Source of the DNA: Ectopseudomonas guguanensis
GTDB lineage: Bacteria > Pseudomonadota > Gammaproteobacteria > Pseudomonadales > Pseudomonadaceae
DNA length: 64,000 nt
Direction of reading: 5' to 3'
Assembly: GCF_900104265.1 (NCBI RefSeq)
Contig: NZ_FNJJ01000003.1
Coordinates: forward strand, 383,746 to 447,745
Below are positions 53,540 through 62,996 of this stretch, piece by piece. Position 1 is the first letter of the stretch. The number at the start of each line of letters is the position of its first letter. The notes beneath the pieces were generated by a model, which was not told where the DNA came from, did not search any database, and was given only the letters and a program-made list of their open reading frames with translations. The position numbers and the translations under genes are program-made.

Positions 53540-55509
53540 CCGACCGGCGTGACGACGATTTTCGCATTCGGCCCAACACCCCGAAGTACCGAGGCAAGGG
53601 CTTTGTCTCCAAGGTGCTCAAGCAGGTCGGCAAGGTCGGTGGCAAGTCGGCTGTACGGCGTCCGGCACTGGCCGGTGACAAGGGACAACACGCCGGTCAG
53701 CGACCCGGCTCGCGCCTGGGGCGTGGGCACACGGCGGCGCGCTTCGCGGGCGCCTCCCTTACGCCATTCTCGCGCCGGGTGACCATCAAGACCCTGCTGG
53801 TCAACCAGCGCCAGGCCAGCCCACGGTCGCTGGTCAAGCACCTGCGCTACATCGAACGCGACGGCGCTGGCCGCGACGGCGAACCGGGCCGCGCTTATGG
53901 GCCGCAGGTGGACGAGGCCGACCTCGGCGCATTCAGGGAGCGCTGCCAGGACGACCGGCACCATTTCCGCTTTATCGTCGCGCCAGAGGATGGCGCCGAA
54001 CTGGATGACCTGCGTACCTACACCCGGCATCTGATGGGGCGCATGGAGGCCGACCTGGGCACGCGTCTGGACTGGGTGGCGGTGGATCACTGGAACACCG
54101 ACAACCCTCATACCCATATTGTCCTGCGTGGGCGAGACGACACCGGCAAGGACCTCATCATCGCTGGCGACTACATCGCCCACGGCTTCCGCCACCGGGC
54201 CGCAGAACTGGCCACCGAATGGCTGGGGCCTCGCACCGAACTGGAGATCCAGCAGATCCTGCAGCGTGAGGTGGAGCAGGAGCGATGGACGAGCCTGGAT
54301 CGCACACTGAAACGTGAGGCTGGCGACGATGGCCGGATGCATGTCGAACGCCTCAACGAGCCCCGTCTGCAACGCCAGCGCCTGCTGCTGATCGGCCGCC
54401 TGCAACGCTTGCAGCGCCTGGGGCTGGCCGACGAGACACAGCCCGGCACCTGGGCCGTCCAAGCGGACGCGGAAAAGACCTTGCGCGCCCTGGGCGAGCG
54501 GGGCGACATCATCCGCACGATGCAGCTGGCCATGAGCGGGCAGCCGCGTGAGCTGGCGGTGTTCGAGCCGGGAGAGGGGGGGCGTACCGTGATCGGCCGG
54601 GTGACCGCCAAAGGGCTGGCCGACGAGCTGCGCGACCGGGGTTATCTGGTCATCGACGGTATCGACGGCAAGGCCCATTACGTCGCGCTCAATGCCCGCG
54701 ACGAACTGGCGAACTACCCCACAGGATCGGTGGTTGAGGTACGTGGCTCGGCTGAGATACGCGCGGCCGACCGTACCATTGTCGCGCTGGCGAGCGATGG
54801 CCTGTATCGCACCGACCATCACCTGGCGGTTGCTCAGGGCCAGGCAAAGGCTGACCGTGATCCGCGGGAGGTCGTGGCGACTCACGTCCGCCGCCTGGAA
54901 GCCCTGCGTCGTGCTGGTATCGTGGAGCGTGTGGCCGAAGGGCTATGGAAGGTGCCCGACGATTTGCCCGAGCGTGGCCGCCAGTACGACGCACAGCGAC
55001 TGAGCGGCGTGGCCGTGGAGCTGAAGTCGCACCTACCGATTGAACGACAGGCCCGTGTGATCGGCGCCACATGGCTCGACCAGCGACTCATTGGCGGCGG
55101 GCGAGGGCTGGGGGACCTTGGATTTGCTGGTGAGGTGAAGCAGGCCATGCAGCAGCGCGCCGATTTCCTGATCGAGCAGGGGCTGGCCGAGAAGCAAGGC
55201 CAGCGCGTGAGCCTGGCGCGCAACCTGCTGGTGACGCTGCGCGACCGGGAGCTTTTCTCTACGTCCCAAGCAGTCTCCAGGGAAACAGGCTTGATATACC
55301 GGCCGCTCACTGATGGCCAGAGCGTCAGAGGGACTTACCGACGCAGCATCATGCTCGCCAGTGGACGATTCGCCCTGCTTGAGGATGGGGTGAACTTCAG
55401 TCTAGTGCCCTGGAAACCAGTGATAGAACGCCACTTGGGACGATCAGTTGCCGCCACGATCAACGGACGGGACGCAGCCTGGGATGTGAGTAGAGCCTTG
55501 GGACGATAG
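53536..55509 (+). CDS. MOBP-type relaxase (VirD2-like, DUF3363)
   Basis: A 657-residue relaxase. The relaxase core is at residues about 80-240: Y105 in KHLRYIERDG is a candidate catalytic Tyr, HHFRFIVAPED follows, and the metal-binding motif is DHWNTDNPHTHIVLRG (residues 184-199). The C-terminal part from about 280 is DUF3363. In Tn4371-type ICEs this gene nicks oriT and is followed by traG; here an AraC relic and mhp genes follow instead. It carries an N-terminal basic extension with no family match. Confidence 0.9.
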   Translation: MTDRRDDDFRIRPNTPKYRGKGFVSKVLKQVGKVGGKSAVRRPALAGDKGQHAGQRPGSRLGRGHTAARFAGASLTPFSRRVTIKTLLVNQRQASPRSLVKHLRYIERDGAGRDGEPGRAYGPQVDEADLGAFRERCQDDRHHFRFIVAPEDGAELDDLRTYTRHLMGRMEADLGTRLDWVAVDHWNTDNPHTHIVLRGRDDTGKDLIIAGDYIAHGFRHRAAELATEWLGPRTELEIQQILQREVEQERWTSLDRTLKREAGDDGRMHVERLNEPRLQRQRLLLIGRLQRLQRLGLADETQPGTWAVQADAEKTLRALGERGDIIRTMQLAMSGQPRELAVFEPGEGGRTVIGRVTAKGLADELRDRGYLVIDGIDGKAHYVALNARDELANYPTGSVVEVRGSAEIRAADRTIVALASDGLYRTDHHLAVAQGQAKADRDPREVVATHVRRLEALRRAGIVERVAEGLWKVPDDLPERGRQYDAQRLSGVAVELKSHLPIERQARVIGATWLDQRLIGGGRGLGDLGFAGEVKQAMQQRADFLIEQGLAEKQGQRVSLARNLLVTLRDRELFSTSQAVSRETGLIYRPLTDGQSVRGTYRRSIMLASGRFALLEDGVNFSLVPWKPVIERHLGRSVAATINGRDAAWDVSRALGR

Positions 55510-55665
55510 GCAGGCTCTGAAAGCACCGGCCGGTGCATCAACAGGCCAGAGCGGAGGATCGGATTTGTGGGGGCGGGACGGCGTCGTTTAAGTGTTTCGG
55601 TGCAATTTTTTCGGAAATATTTATTGCCAAGGAAGAGCTTGCTGGGTGGTTGTTTTCCCAGGCTC

Positions 55666-56520
55666 TTATTGTCTGTTGGAAAACCCTTTTCGGTATTGAC
55701 TCGGTGGCGTGCCTGTCCAGCGTGTAAAGGCCTTGGTGAAGCTATTTCGATCGGTAAACCAAGCTTAAGTGCGATCACTTCAATGCTCAGGCCCGGGTCG
55801 AGAAGCATCACCGCCGCCCGTTGATGCCTGATTCTGGCCTGGACTACTTCAAGGCTAGTACCTGCATCCTTGAGCTTGCGCTGCAATGTGCGGGGCTCAA
55901 TGTTCAAGCGCAAACAAAGCTCCTTCATACTTGCGCCTGGCGTCTGACGCAGTAGCATCTCGACGTTGCGCGCGATGCCTTGGCAGGCTTGCAAGCGATT
56001 GATTCGAGCCTCCAGGAGTATCTCTGCTTTCGCGTGCAAGCTAGCGGAGCCCTTGAGTGGCAGATCCGGATAGAGTGTGGGGAAGCTGATGCTGTCCTGG
56101 GTACTGTTGGACTCCGGAGTGCTGCCAAATTGCGCTTGATAGGTCTGCAGGCCGGTGAGCGGTGCATGGCGAAAGGTTATGTTCACTTCAATCTGTTTGT
56201 TGAGTATCTGCTCGGTTATGCGCAGGGTGCCGATGCAGATCGGTTTCCATCAGGTCTGGAATTTCCCAGCGTGAGCCATTTCTTTAAATATCGAAACTAA
56301 GAACCACGTGCTCGCCTTCGATGGAGAAACCAGTAACCAACTCTGACTGAATGATCATTGGTAAATAATCAAGCATCAGCAACGAGTCATGGATGCTCTT
56401 GGCGGTTGCAATAAAGGCCTCCACCTCTGGCACACGATCAAAAATGAAATACTCACCGACGACAAAAGGGAAGTGCGCCTGAGAGGAGCGCACAATACTC
56501 AAGGCGTACCGCTGCGTCAT
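55666..56520 (-). pseudogene. AraC-family regulator, degenerate
   Basis: Pieces in three frames give an AraC-type protein. The N-terminal part (from MTQRYALSIVRSSQAHFPFV, 56520 downwards) hits a stop at about 56284; the middle part (VNITFRHAPLTGLQTYQAQF and LRQTPGASMKELCLRLNIEP then RTLQRKLKDAGTSLE) runs in another frame to ALKLG near 55752; after loss of one T the C-terminal helix-turn-helix TDRNSFTKAFTRWTGTPPSQ continues to a TAA at 55666-55668. The first about 100 residues expected of the family are absent. It probably regulated a lost or neighbouring catabolic gene. Confidence 0.75.
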
Positions 56521-56575
56521 CGCCTCAATGTCCCACGGCGCATCTGAATCGGCATTGTCGGCTGTGCTCCTCAGG

Positions 56576-57361
56576 CTACTCCATCTTGTCGCCGATTTGC
56601 CTCGCAGTTTTTTGGAGCGCTGCCAAATAGCGATTAGCCGCTTGCTCAATCGACATCGCCTGCGCCACGTAGACGAGATTCAAACAGCCCAAAAGCCTTG
56701 AGTTAGCGAAGACAGGTACCGCGATCGAGGCAATTCTTTCTTCTTGGTTCCAAGCCATGAAGTTCTCGCCATAGCCCTGATGCTTAACTTTTCGAAGCAT
56801 GTTATCGAGCGCAATGGAGTCTCGTGCTAAACGGAACTCAGGCCCCTCACGTTGTGCTAGGAGTGCAATGATCTGCTCACGCTCTGCATCGCCACAAAAT
56901 GCCAGGTATGCCAGACCTGTTGCGGTTTGAAGCAAAGGGAGCCGGCGGCCAATCATTGAACGATGAAAAGAAAGTCGGCTGAAACGGTGAGTGGTTTCAC
57001 GCACCACCATGGCATCAACATCAAGAGTGCAAAGATCAGTAGGCCACACCACTATCTGGAGTAGCTCGGCCAACAGCGGCGCGGCAACGGCAGAGATCCA
57101 CTGCTCATCGCGAAAGCCCTCGCTCAGCTCGCGCACCTTCATGCTCAGGCGAAAACTGCCGTCTGATTCGCTGCGATGTACATAGCCCTCGCCCTGCAGT
57201 GTTTCAAGAAGACGGCGCACAGTGGTGCGATGTATGCCCGAGATCTCGGCAAGACGCACTGCGCTTGCTCCGCCATCTACTCGGTTCAACGCATTGAGTA
57301 GCGCCAATCCCCGGCTCAATCCCCGGACGATCTTGTAGTCTGAATCACGGTCTCTTGTCAT
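56576..57361 (-). CDS. mhpR: IclR-family activator MhpR
   Basis: A 261-residue IclR-type regulator. The N-terminal winged helix is at about residues 12-75 (GLSRGLALLNALNRVDGGAS, RLAEISGIHRTTVRRLLETL). The effector domain follows with FRLSMKVRELSEGFRDEQ and ATGLAYLAFC. MhpR activates mhpABCDFE with 3-(3-hydroxyphenyl)propionate as inducer. ATG 57361 has AAGGAT upstream; a start 14 codons earlier is open but not conserved. It is divergent from mhpA with an operator between. Confidence 0.88.
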   Translation of the reverse strand: MTRDRDSDYKIVRGLSRGLALLNALNRVDGGASAVRLAEISGIHRTTVRRLLETLQGEGYVHRSESDGSFRLSMKVRELSEGFRDEQWISAVAAPLLAELLQIVVWPTDLCTLDVDAMVVRETTHRFSRLSFHRSMIGRRLPLLQTATGLAYLAFCGDAEREQIIALLAQREGPEFRLARDSIALDNMLRKVKHQGYGENFMAWNQEERIASIAVPVFANSRLLGCLNLVYVAQAMSIEQAANRYLAALQKTARQIGDKME

Positions 57362-57383
57362 AAAATCCTTTAAAAACAATGAT

Positions 57384-57398
57384 GTGCACTTAGTGCAC
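57384..57398. promoter_or_regulatory. MhpR operator
   Basis: GTGCAC-tta-GTGCAC, a perfect 6-bp inverted repeat with 3-base spacer. The E. coli MhpR site is GGTGCACCTGGTGCACA in memory, i.e. the same half-sites and spacing. It is 23 bases from the mhpR start. Confidence 0.8.
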
Positions 57399-57484
57399 GA
57401 CAAGGGCGTTTTTCATTGTAGAACACGATTGGCCATTCCTATACTCACCCCAACAACTACAAATGCCCTATCAGGGGATAAGCC

Positions 57485-57619
57485 ATGAGCCATCCGTGCC
57501 TGCACACCCTTGCCATCCGGCGGCCACACCTAACGTCCGCTGAATTGGCCTCGCCGAATCCTATGTCGATGTCGTTCACACCTACGCCTTCTCGACGAAG
57601 TGCCGTGAGCATCCGCTAA
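57485..57619 (+). CDS. Possible leader ORF, 44 residues
   Basis: ATG at 57485 preceded by AGGGGATAAGCC; it reads MSHPCLHTLAIRRPHL and ends after RRSAVSIR. It lies in the mhp leader, before the mhpA ribosome site. No family. It could be a leader peptide, a gene relic, or chance. Confidence 0.25.
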   Translation: MSHPCLHTLAIRRPHLTSAELASPNPMSMSFTPTPSRRSAVSIR

Positions 57620-57734
57620 CCCCTACCGCCCAACAGCCCATGCGACAACCTTGCGCAACTTTGCGTGAGGCCGAGCCCGGCTTTGCCTGCATTTCTCCGC
57701 GGCTGGCCGCAGGGCAATGCAAAGGACCAGAACA

Positions 57735-59402
57735 ATGAGCGCCAACCGTTCCGATTATTCTGCCCAAGCTGACTACACCGCTGACGTCGTGGTGCTTGGC
57801 GCAGGCCCCGTAGGTCTGACCATCGCCAACTATCTTGGCCAAGCTGGGATTCAGGTACTGCAGATCGAAAAGCTAGACCAGTTGATCGACTATCCACGCG
57901 CCATCGGCATCGACGATGAGGCGCTGCGGACCGTGCAAGCAATCGGGCTGGTCAATGAGGTACTTCCTCACACGACGCCCTGGCATGCCATGCGTTTCTT
58001 GACCCCAAGAGGTCGCTGTTTTGCCGACATCCAGCCGATGACCGACGAGTTCGGATGGTCACGACGCAATGCCTTCATCCAACCTCAAGTAGATGCTGTT
58101 CTGTACCGCGGTTTGTCCCGCTTTGAGAACGTCAAAACTCTGTTTTCGCGTGAGGTAATTGACTTTCAGCAGGACGAGCAGGGCGTCAGCCTGCGAATGG
58201 AAGCGCCGCACGGTCGTGTGGAGACTGTGCGCGCACGGTACCTGGTGGCTTGCGATGGAGGGAATAGCCTGATCCGTCGGACTCTCGGAGTGACGTTCGA
58301 CGGCAAGACTGCTCCAAACCAGTGGATCGTGATCGACGTTGCCAACGACCCGCTCGGAACGCCCAATGTCTACCTCTGCTGCGACCCGGTACGCCCATAC
58401 GTTTCGGCAGCACTGCCGCACGGCGTGCGCCGCTTCGAGTTCATGGTCATGCCTGGCGAGACCGAGGAGGAATTGAGCAAGCCGGAAAACATGCGCCAAC
58501 TGTTGTCCAAGGTATTGCCCAACCCGGACCGCGTTGAGCTGATCCGCAAGCGCGTCTACACCCACAACGCGCGTCTGGCCGGCCAGTTCCGGGTACAGCG
58601 TGTGGTGCTCGCCGGCGATGCCGCGCACATCATGCCCGTGTGGCAGGGCCAGGGTTATAACAGTGGCATGCGCGACGCTAGCAATCTGGCGTGGAAACTG
58701 GGTTTGGTCGTGAAGGGGCTGGCAGGCGAAAAGCTGTTGGATACCTACGAGCAGGAACGCCGCGACCACGCCAAGGCGATGATCGATCTCTCCGTTCTTG
58801 CCGGCAACGTTCTGGCGCCGCCCAAGCGCTGGCAAGGGGCACTGCGCGATGGCATCTCCTGGCTGTTGAATTACCTGCCACCGGTGAAACGATACTTCCT
58901 GGAAATGCGCTTCAAACCGATGCCGCAGTATTCCCAAGGGGCTTTGGTTGCATCGGATAACAAGTCGTCGCCAGTAGGCGGCATGTTCATCCAGCCGAAG
59001 GTGCTCACCGAACAAGGCGCCGTCATGCTGTTGGATGAGGTGATCGGTAGCAACTTCGCTTTCATCGCGTGGGGAACCGATCCGCTCTGGGGGCTGAGCG
59101 CTGAGCAAGTCGACGCCTGGATCGCCCTTGGCACTCGTTTCATCCAGGTACTGCCAGACGTTCAGCTCAATTCAAGCCGTGAAGTGCGTGATGGCGTGGT
59201 CCGCGTTGGCGATACCACGGGTCGCCTCAAGGAATGGTTCGGCCGCTATCCAGCGTCCATTGTCCTGCTGCGACCGGATCGCTTCGTCGCTGGGCTTGCC
59301 CTTCCCCAGACCGTCGGCGAGATCGGAGACCAACTGCTGCAGGCACTCGCAGCAACCCCTGCGCCCGGCATGCAAGCGCCGCTGACGTCGAAGGTGGCCT
59401 GA
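57735..59402 (+). CDS. mhpA: 3-(3-hydroxyphenyl)propionate hydroxylase
   Basis: A 555-residue class A flavin monooxygenase that converts 3-(3-hydroxyphenyl)propionate to 2,3-dihydroxyphenylpropionate with NADH and O2. FAD motifs: GAGPVG at 22-27, CDGGNS at 173-178, and GDAAH at 294-298 followed by [23 protein letters not shown] 57735 is nine bases from AAAGGA. First gene of mhpABCDFE, in the same order as E. coli. Confidence 0.93.
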   Translation: MSANRSDYSAQADYTADVVVLGAGPVGLTIANYLGQAGIQVLQIEKLDQLIDYPRAIGIDDEALRTVQAIGLVNEVLPHTTPWHAMRFLTPRGRCFADIQPMTDEFGWSRRNAFIQPQVDAVLYRGLSRFENVKTLFSREVIDFQQDEQGVSLRMEAPHGRVETVRARYLVACDGGNSLIRRTLGVTFDGKTAPNQWIVIDVANDPLGTPNVYLCCDPVRPYVSAALPHGVRRFEFMVMPGETEEELSKPENMRQLLSKVLPNPDRVELIRKRVYTHNARLAGQFRVQRVVLAGDAAHIMPVWQGQGYNSGMRDASNLAWKLGLVVKGLAGEKLLDTYEQERRDHAKAMIDLSVLAGNVLAPPKRWQGALRDGISWLLNYLPPVKRYFLEMRFKPMPQYSQGALVASDNKSSPVGGMFIQPKVLTEQGAVMLLDEVIGSNFAFIAWGTDPLWGLSAEQVDAWIALGTRFIQVLPDVQLNSSREVRDGVVRVGDTTGRLKEWFGRYPASIVLLRPDRFVAGLALPQTVGEIGDQLLQALAATPAPGMQAPLTSKVA

Positions 59403-59403
59403 G

Positions 59404-60348
59404 ATGGGTGCCCTACTGCAATGCATTTCCCACACCCCGCTGGTGGGGCTGGTCGATCCGGCGCCGGCGGTGCTGGCCGAGGTCGACGCGATGGCAGCCA
59501 CCGCGCGGGCGCGCATCGAGCGCTTCGACCCGGAACTGGTGATCCTGTTCTCACCCGATCACTACAACGGCTTCTTCTACGACGTGATGCCATCGTTCTG
59601 CATCGGCATGGCCGCCCACGCCATCGGCGACTTCGGCACCGCCGCCGGCATGCTCAGCGTGCCGCCGGCGCTCGCCGAGCAGTGCGCCGAGGCGGTGCTG
59701 GCCGACGGCATCGACGCCGCGGTGTCCTACCGCATGCAGGTCGACCACGGCTTCGCCCAGCCGCTGGAGGAACTGCTCGGTGGCCTGCAACGCTACCCGG
59801 TGATCCCGGTATTCATCAATTCGGTGGCCACGCCGCTGCCGAGCTTCCAGCGCGCGCGCCTGCTCGGCGAGGCCATCGGCCGCTTCGCCCGTGCCACTGG
59901 CAAGCGCGTGCTGCTGCTCGGCTCCGGTGGCCTCTCGCACCAACCGCCGGTGCCGGAGCTGGCACGGGTCGAGGGGTTGATGGCCGACCGCCTCAAGGGC
60001 AGCGGCCGCCACCTGCCCGCAGAAGAACGCGAGGCTCGCCAACAGCGAGTGATCGCCGCCGCGCGGCGCTTCGTCGAGGACCCGAACAGCCTGCACCCGC
60101 TCAACCCCGAGTGGGACCGGCAGTTCCTCGACACCCTCGTCGGCGCCCGCCTGCATGAACTGGACGGCCTCGGCAACGCCGAGCTGTCGGCCCTGGCCGG
60201 CAAGTCCACCCACGAGGTAAAGACCTGGGTGGCGGCCTTCGCAGCGCTGTCCGCCTTCGGCCCCTACGAGGCCTTCGACCGTTACTACCGACCGATCCCC
60301 GAGTGGATCGCCGGCTACGGCGCGCTCGCTGCGCAGCCGCTGGCCTGA
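59404..60348 (+). CDS. mhpB: 2,3-dihydroxyphenylpropionate 1,2-dioxygenase
   Basis: A 314-residue class III extradiol dioxygenase (LigB superfamily) that opens the ring between C1 and C2 to 2-hydroxy-6-oxonona-2,4-diene-1,9-dioate. The acid-base pair of the family is intact: His115 in VDHGFAQP and His179 in GGLSHQPP. Its start is one base after the mhpA stop. GC is higher here than in mhpA, suggesting different recent histories for the two genes. Confidence 0.94.
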   Translation: MGALLQCISHTPLVGLVDPAPAVLAEVDAMAATARARIERFDPELVILFSPDHYNGFFYDVMPSFCIGMAAHAIGDFGTAAGMLSVPPALAEQCAEAVLADGIDAAVSYRMQVDHGFAQPLEELLGGLQRYPVIPVFINSVATPLPSFQRARLLGEAIGRFARATGKRVLLLGSGGLSHQPPVPELARVEGLMADRLKGSGRHLPAEEREARQQRVIAAARRFVEDPNSLHPLNPEWDRQFLDTLVGARLHELDGLGNAELSALAGKSTHEVKTWVAAFAALSAFGPYEAFDRYYRPIPEWIAGYGALAAQPLA

Positions 60349-60369
60349 CCCTGCCTGGAGGAACCTGCG

Positions 60370-61245
60370 ATGACCGCTTTCACCGAGTCCGCCACCAGCC
60401 GCTCCGTGCGTATCGCCGAGGACGGCCGCGAACTGAACATCCACTACAACGACTGCGATCCGGGCAACGCCCGCGAGACCGTGGTGATGCTGCACGGCTC
60501 CGGTCCAGGCGCCAGTGGCTGGGCCAACTTCAACCGCAACATCGAGCCGCTGGTCGAAGCTGGCTACCGCGTGGTGCTACTCGACTGCCCGGGCTGGAGC
60601 AAGAGCGATTCGATCGTATCGGCTGAATCGCGCTCGGACCTCAACGCCCGTATCCTCAAGGGCCTGGTCGACCAGCTCGGCCTCGACCGCGTGCACATCC
60701 TCGGCAACTCCATGGGCGGCCACAGCGCCGTGGCCTTCGCCCTCAGCCACCCGCAGCGGGTCGGCAAGCTGGTGCTGATGGGCGGTGGCACCGGCGGCGC
60801 CAGTGCGTTCGTGCCGATGCCCACCGAGGGCATCAAGCTGCTCAACGGCCTGTACCGCGAGCCGACCATCGACAACCTAAAGAAGATGATGGACGTCTTC
60901 GTCTTTGATCCCAGCGACCTCACCGAGGAACTGTTCCAGACCCGCCTGGACAACATGCTCAGCCGGCGCGAGCACCTCGACAACTTCGTCGCCAGCCTCG
61001 CCGCCAATCCCAAGCAGTTCCCCGACTTCGGCCCACGCCTGGGTGAGATCCAGGCCCAGACCCTGGTGGTCTGGGGCCGTAACGACCGCTTCGTGCCGAT
61101 GGACGTCGGCCTGCGGCTGATCGCCGGTATTCCCAACGCTGAACTGCACGTGTTCAACAACTGCGGCCACTGGGCGCAGTGGGAGCACGCCGACAGGTTC
61201 AACCGTCTGGTCCTGGATTTCCTGCAGCACCGAGGTGAAGCGTGA
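60370..61245 (+). CDS. mhpC: 2-hydroxy-6-oxononadienedioate hydrolase
   Basis: A 291-residue alpha/beta hydrolase cleaving the ring-fission product to 2-hydroxypenta-2,4-dienoate and succinate. Nucleophile S114 in [10 protein letters not shown], Asp239 in WGRNDRFVP, His267 in [11 protein letters not shown]. The oxyanion-side [10 protein letters not shown] is present. CTGGAGGAACC gives the ribosome site. Its end overlaps mhpD by four bases. Confidence 0.94.
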   Translation: MTAFTESATSRSVRIAEDGRELNIHYNDCDPGNARETVVMLHGSGPGASGWANFNRNIEPLVEAGYRVVLLDCPGWSKSDSIVSAESRSDLNARILKGLVDQLGLDRVHILGNSMGGHSAVAFALSHPQRVGKLVLMGGGTGGASAFVPMPTEGIKLLNGLYREPTIDNLKKMMDVFVFDPSDLTEELFQTRLDNMLSRREHLDNFVASLAANPKQFPDFGPRLGEIQAQTLVVWGRNDRFVPMDVGLRLIAGIPNAELHVFNNCGHWAQWEHADRFNRLVLDFLQHRGEA

Positions 61246-62033
61246 ACGTTAGCCAAGAAACACTCGAACGCCTGGCCGCCGACCTGCGCCGTGCGGAACA
61301 GCACGGCGAGGCCATCGCCCCACTGCGCGACGCCATCGGTGAAGATGCCGCTGCCGCCTACGCCATCCAGCGCCTCAACGTCGCCCACGGCATCGCCGCC
61401 GGGCGCCGGGTGGTCGGCCGCAAGATCGGCCTGACCAACTCCAAGGTGCAGGCGCAGCTCGGCGTCGACCAGCCGGACTTCGGCACGCTGTTCGCCGACA
61501 TGGCCTACGGCGACAACGAGACCGTGCCGCTGCGCCGCGTGCTGCAGCCGAAGATTGAGGCGGAGATCGCCCTGATCCTCGAACGCGACCTGCCGTACGC
61601 GGACACCACCTTCGCCGAGTTGCTAGCCGCCAGCGGCTGGGTGCTCCCGGCGCTGGAGATCGTCGGCAGCCGCGTCGTCGACTGGAACATCCGCTTCGTC
61701 GACACCGTGGCCGACAACGCCTCCAGCGGCTGCTACGTGCTCGGCAGCCCGGCGCGGCGGCTGGACGGCCTCGACCTGCGCGGCGCTAGCATGCGCATGA
61801 ACCGCAACGGCGAGCTGGTGTCCAGCGGCAGCGGTGCCGAATGCCTCGGCCATCCGCTCAACGCTGCGGTGTGGCTGGCTCGCACCATGGCCGCTTGTGG
61901 CGAGCCGCTGAAGGCCGGCGACCTCATCCTCACCGGCGCCCTCGGGCCGATGGCCGCGGTTGCCGCCGGCGATCGCTTCGACGCCGAGATCGACGGCATC
62001 GGCCGGGTCGGCGTGACCTTCGGCACCGACTGA
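61242..62033 (+). CDS. mhpD: 2-keto-4-pentenoate hydratase
   Basis: A 263-residue enzyme hydrating 2-hydroxypentadienoate to 4-hydroxy-2-oxovalerate. [31 protein letters not shown] and [18 protein letters not shown] are typical. It starts with GTG at 61242 inside the end of mhpC (GTGA overlap), implying coupling. Confidence 0.93.
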   Translation: MNVSQETLERLAADLRRAEQHGEAIAPLRDAIGEDAAAAYAIQRLNVAHGIAAGRRVVGRKIGLTNSKVQAQLGVDQPDFGTLFADMAYGDNETVPLRRVLQPKIEAEIALILERDLPYADTTFAELLAASGWVLPALEIVGSRVVDWNIRFVDTVADNASSGCYVLGSPARRLDGLDLRGASMRMNRNGELVSSGSGAECLGHPLNAAVWLARTMAACGEPLKAGDLILTGALGPMAAVAAGDRFDAEIDGIGRVGVTFGTD

Positions 62034-62047
62034 CCTAGGAGAATTTC

Positions 62048-62986
62048 ATGAGCAAGAAACTAAAAGTCGCCATCGTCGGTTCCGGCAATATCGGTACCGA
62101 CCTGATGATCAAGGTGCTGCGCAACGCGCAGCATCTGGAGATGGCCGCCATGGTCGGCATCGACCCGGCGTCCGACGGCCTGGCCCGCGCCGCACGCCTG
62201 GGCGTTGCTACCACCCATGAAGGCGTCGAAGGCCTGACCCGCCTGCCGATCTTCAGCGAGATCGACTTCGTCTTCGATGCCACCTCGGCCGGCGCCCACG
62301 TCAAGAACGACGCCTTCCTGCGCGGCATCAAGCCGGACATCCGCCTGATCGACCTGACCCCGGCGGCCATCGGCCCCTACTGCGTACCGGTGGTCAACCT
62401 GGAGCAGAACCTGCAGCAGCGCAACGTCAACATGGTCACCTGCGGCGGCCAGGCCACCATCCCCATGGTGGCGGCGGTATCGCGCGTGGCCAAGGTCCAT
62501 TACGCCGAGATCATCGCCTCCATCGCCAGCAAGTCCGCCGGCCCCGGCACCCGCGCCAATATCGACGAATTCACCGAGACCACGTCGAAAGCAATCGAAG
62601 TGATCGGCGGCGCCGCCAAGGGCAAGGCGATCATCATCATGAATCCGGCCGAACCGCCGCTGATGATGCGCGACACGGTGTTCGTGCTGTCGGAAGCCGC
62701 AGACCAGGCCACGGTGGAAGCTTCCATTGAGGAGATGACCGCCGCCGTGGAAGCCTATGTACCGGGTTACCGCCTCAAGCAGCAGGTGCAGTTCGACGTC
62801 ATCCCCGAGTCCGCGCCGTTGAATATTCCTGGTCATGGCCACTTCTCTGGCCTGAAGACCTCGGTGTTCCTCGAAGTCGAAGGCGCCGCCCATTACCTGC
62901 CGGCCTACGCCGGCAACCTCGACATCATGACCTCCGCCGCGCTGGCCACCGCCGAGCGCATGGCGCAGTCGATGATCCAAGGCTGA
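62048..62986 (+). CDS. mhpF: Acetaldehyde dehydrogenase (acylating)
   Basis: A 312-residue enzyme making acetyl-CoA from acetaldehyde with NAD and CoA. NAD motif GSGNIG at 11-16, catalytic C132 in [13 protein letters not shown]. It forms a channelling complex with the aldolase MhpE, encoded next. AGGAG precedes ATG 62048. Confidence 0.95.
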   Translation: MSKKLKVAIVGSGNIGTDLMIKVLRNAQHLEMAAMVGIDPASDGLARAARLGVATTHEGVEGLTRLPIFSEIDFVFDATSAGAHVKNDAFLRGIKPDIRLIDLTPAAIGPYCVPVVNLEQNLQQRNVNMVTCGGQATIPMVAAVSRVAKVHYAEIIASIASKSAGPGTRANIDEFTETTSKAIEVIGGAAKGKAIIIMNPAEPPLMMRDTVFVLSEAADQATVEASIEEMTAAVEAYVPGYRLKQQVQFDVIPESAPLNIPGHGHFSGLKTSVFLEVEGAAHYLPAYAGNLDIMTSAALATAERMAQSMIQG

Positions 62987-62996
62987 GGAGAGCACC

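Larger units (their letters stand above)
57362..57734. promoter_or_regulatory. mhpR-mhpA divergent control region
   Basis: 373 bases. It holds the palindrome at 57384-57398, a -10-like TATACT at 57440-57445 for the mhpA side with no good -35, as expected for an activator-dependent promoter, and a transcribed leader of nearly 280 bases before the mhpA ATG. If transcription starts at about 57452, the operator centre lies near -61, close to the -58 I recall for E. coli MhpR. Confidence 0.6.
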
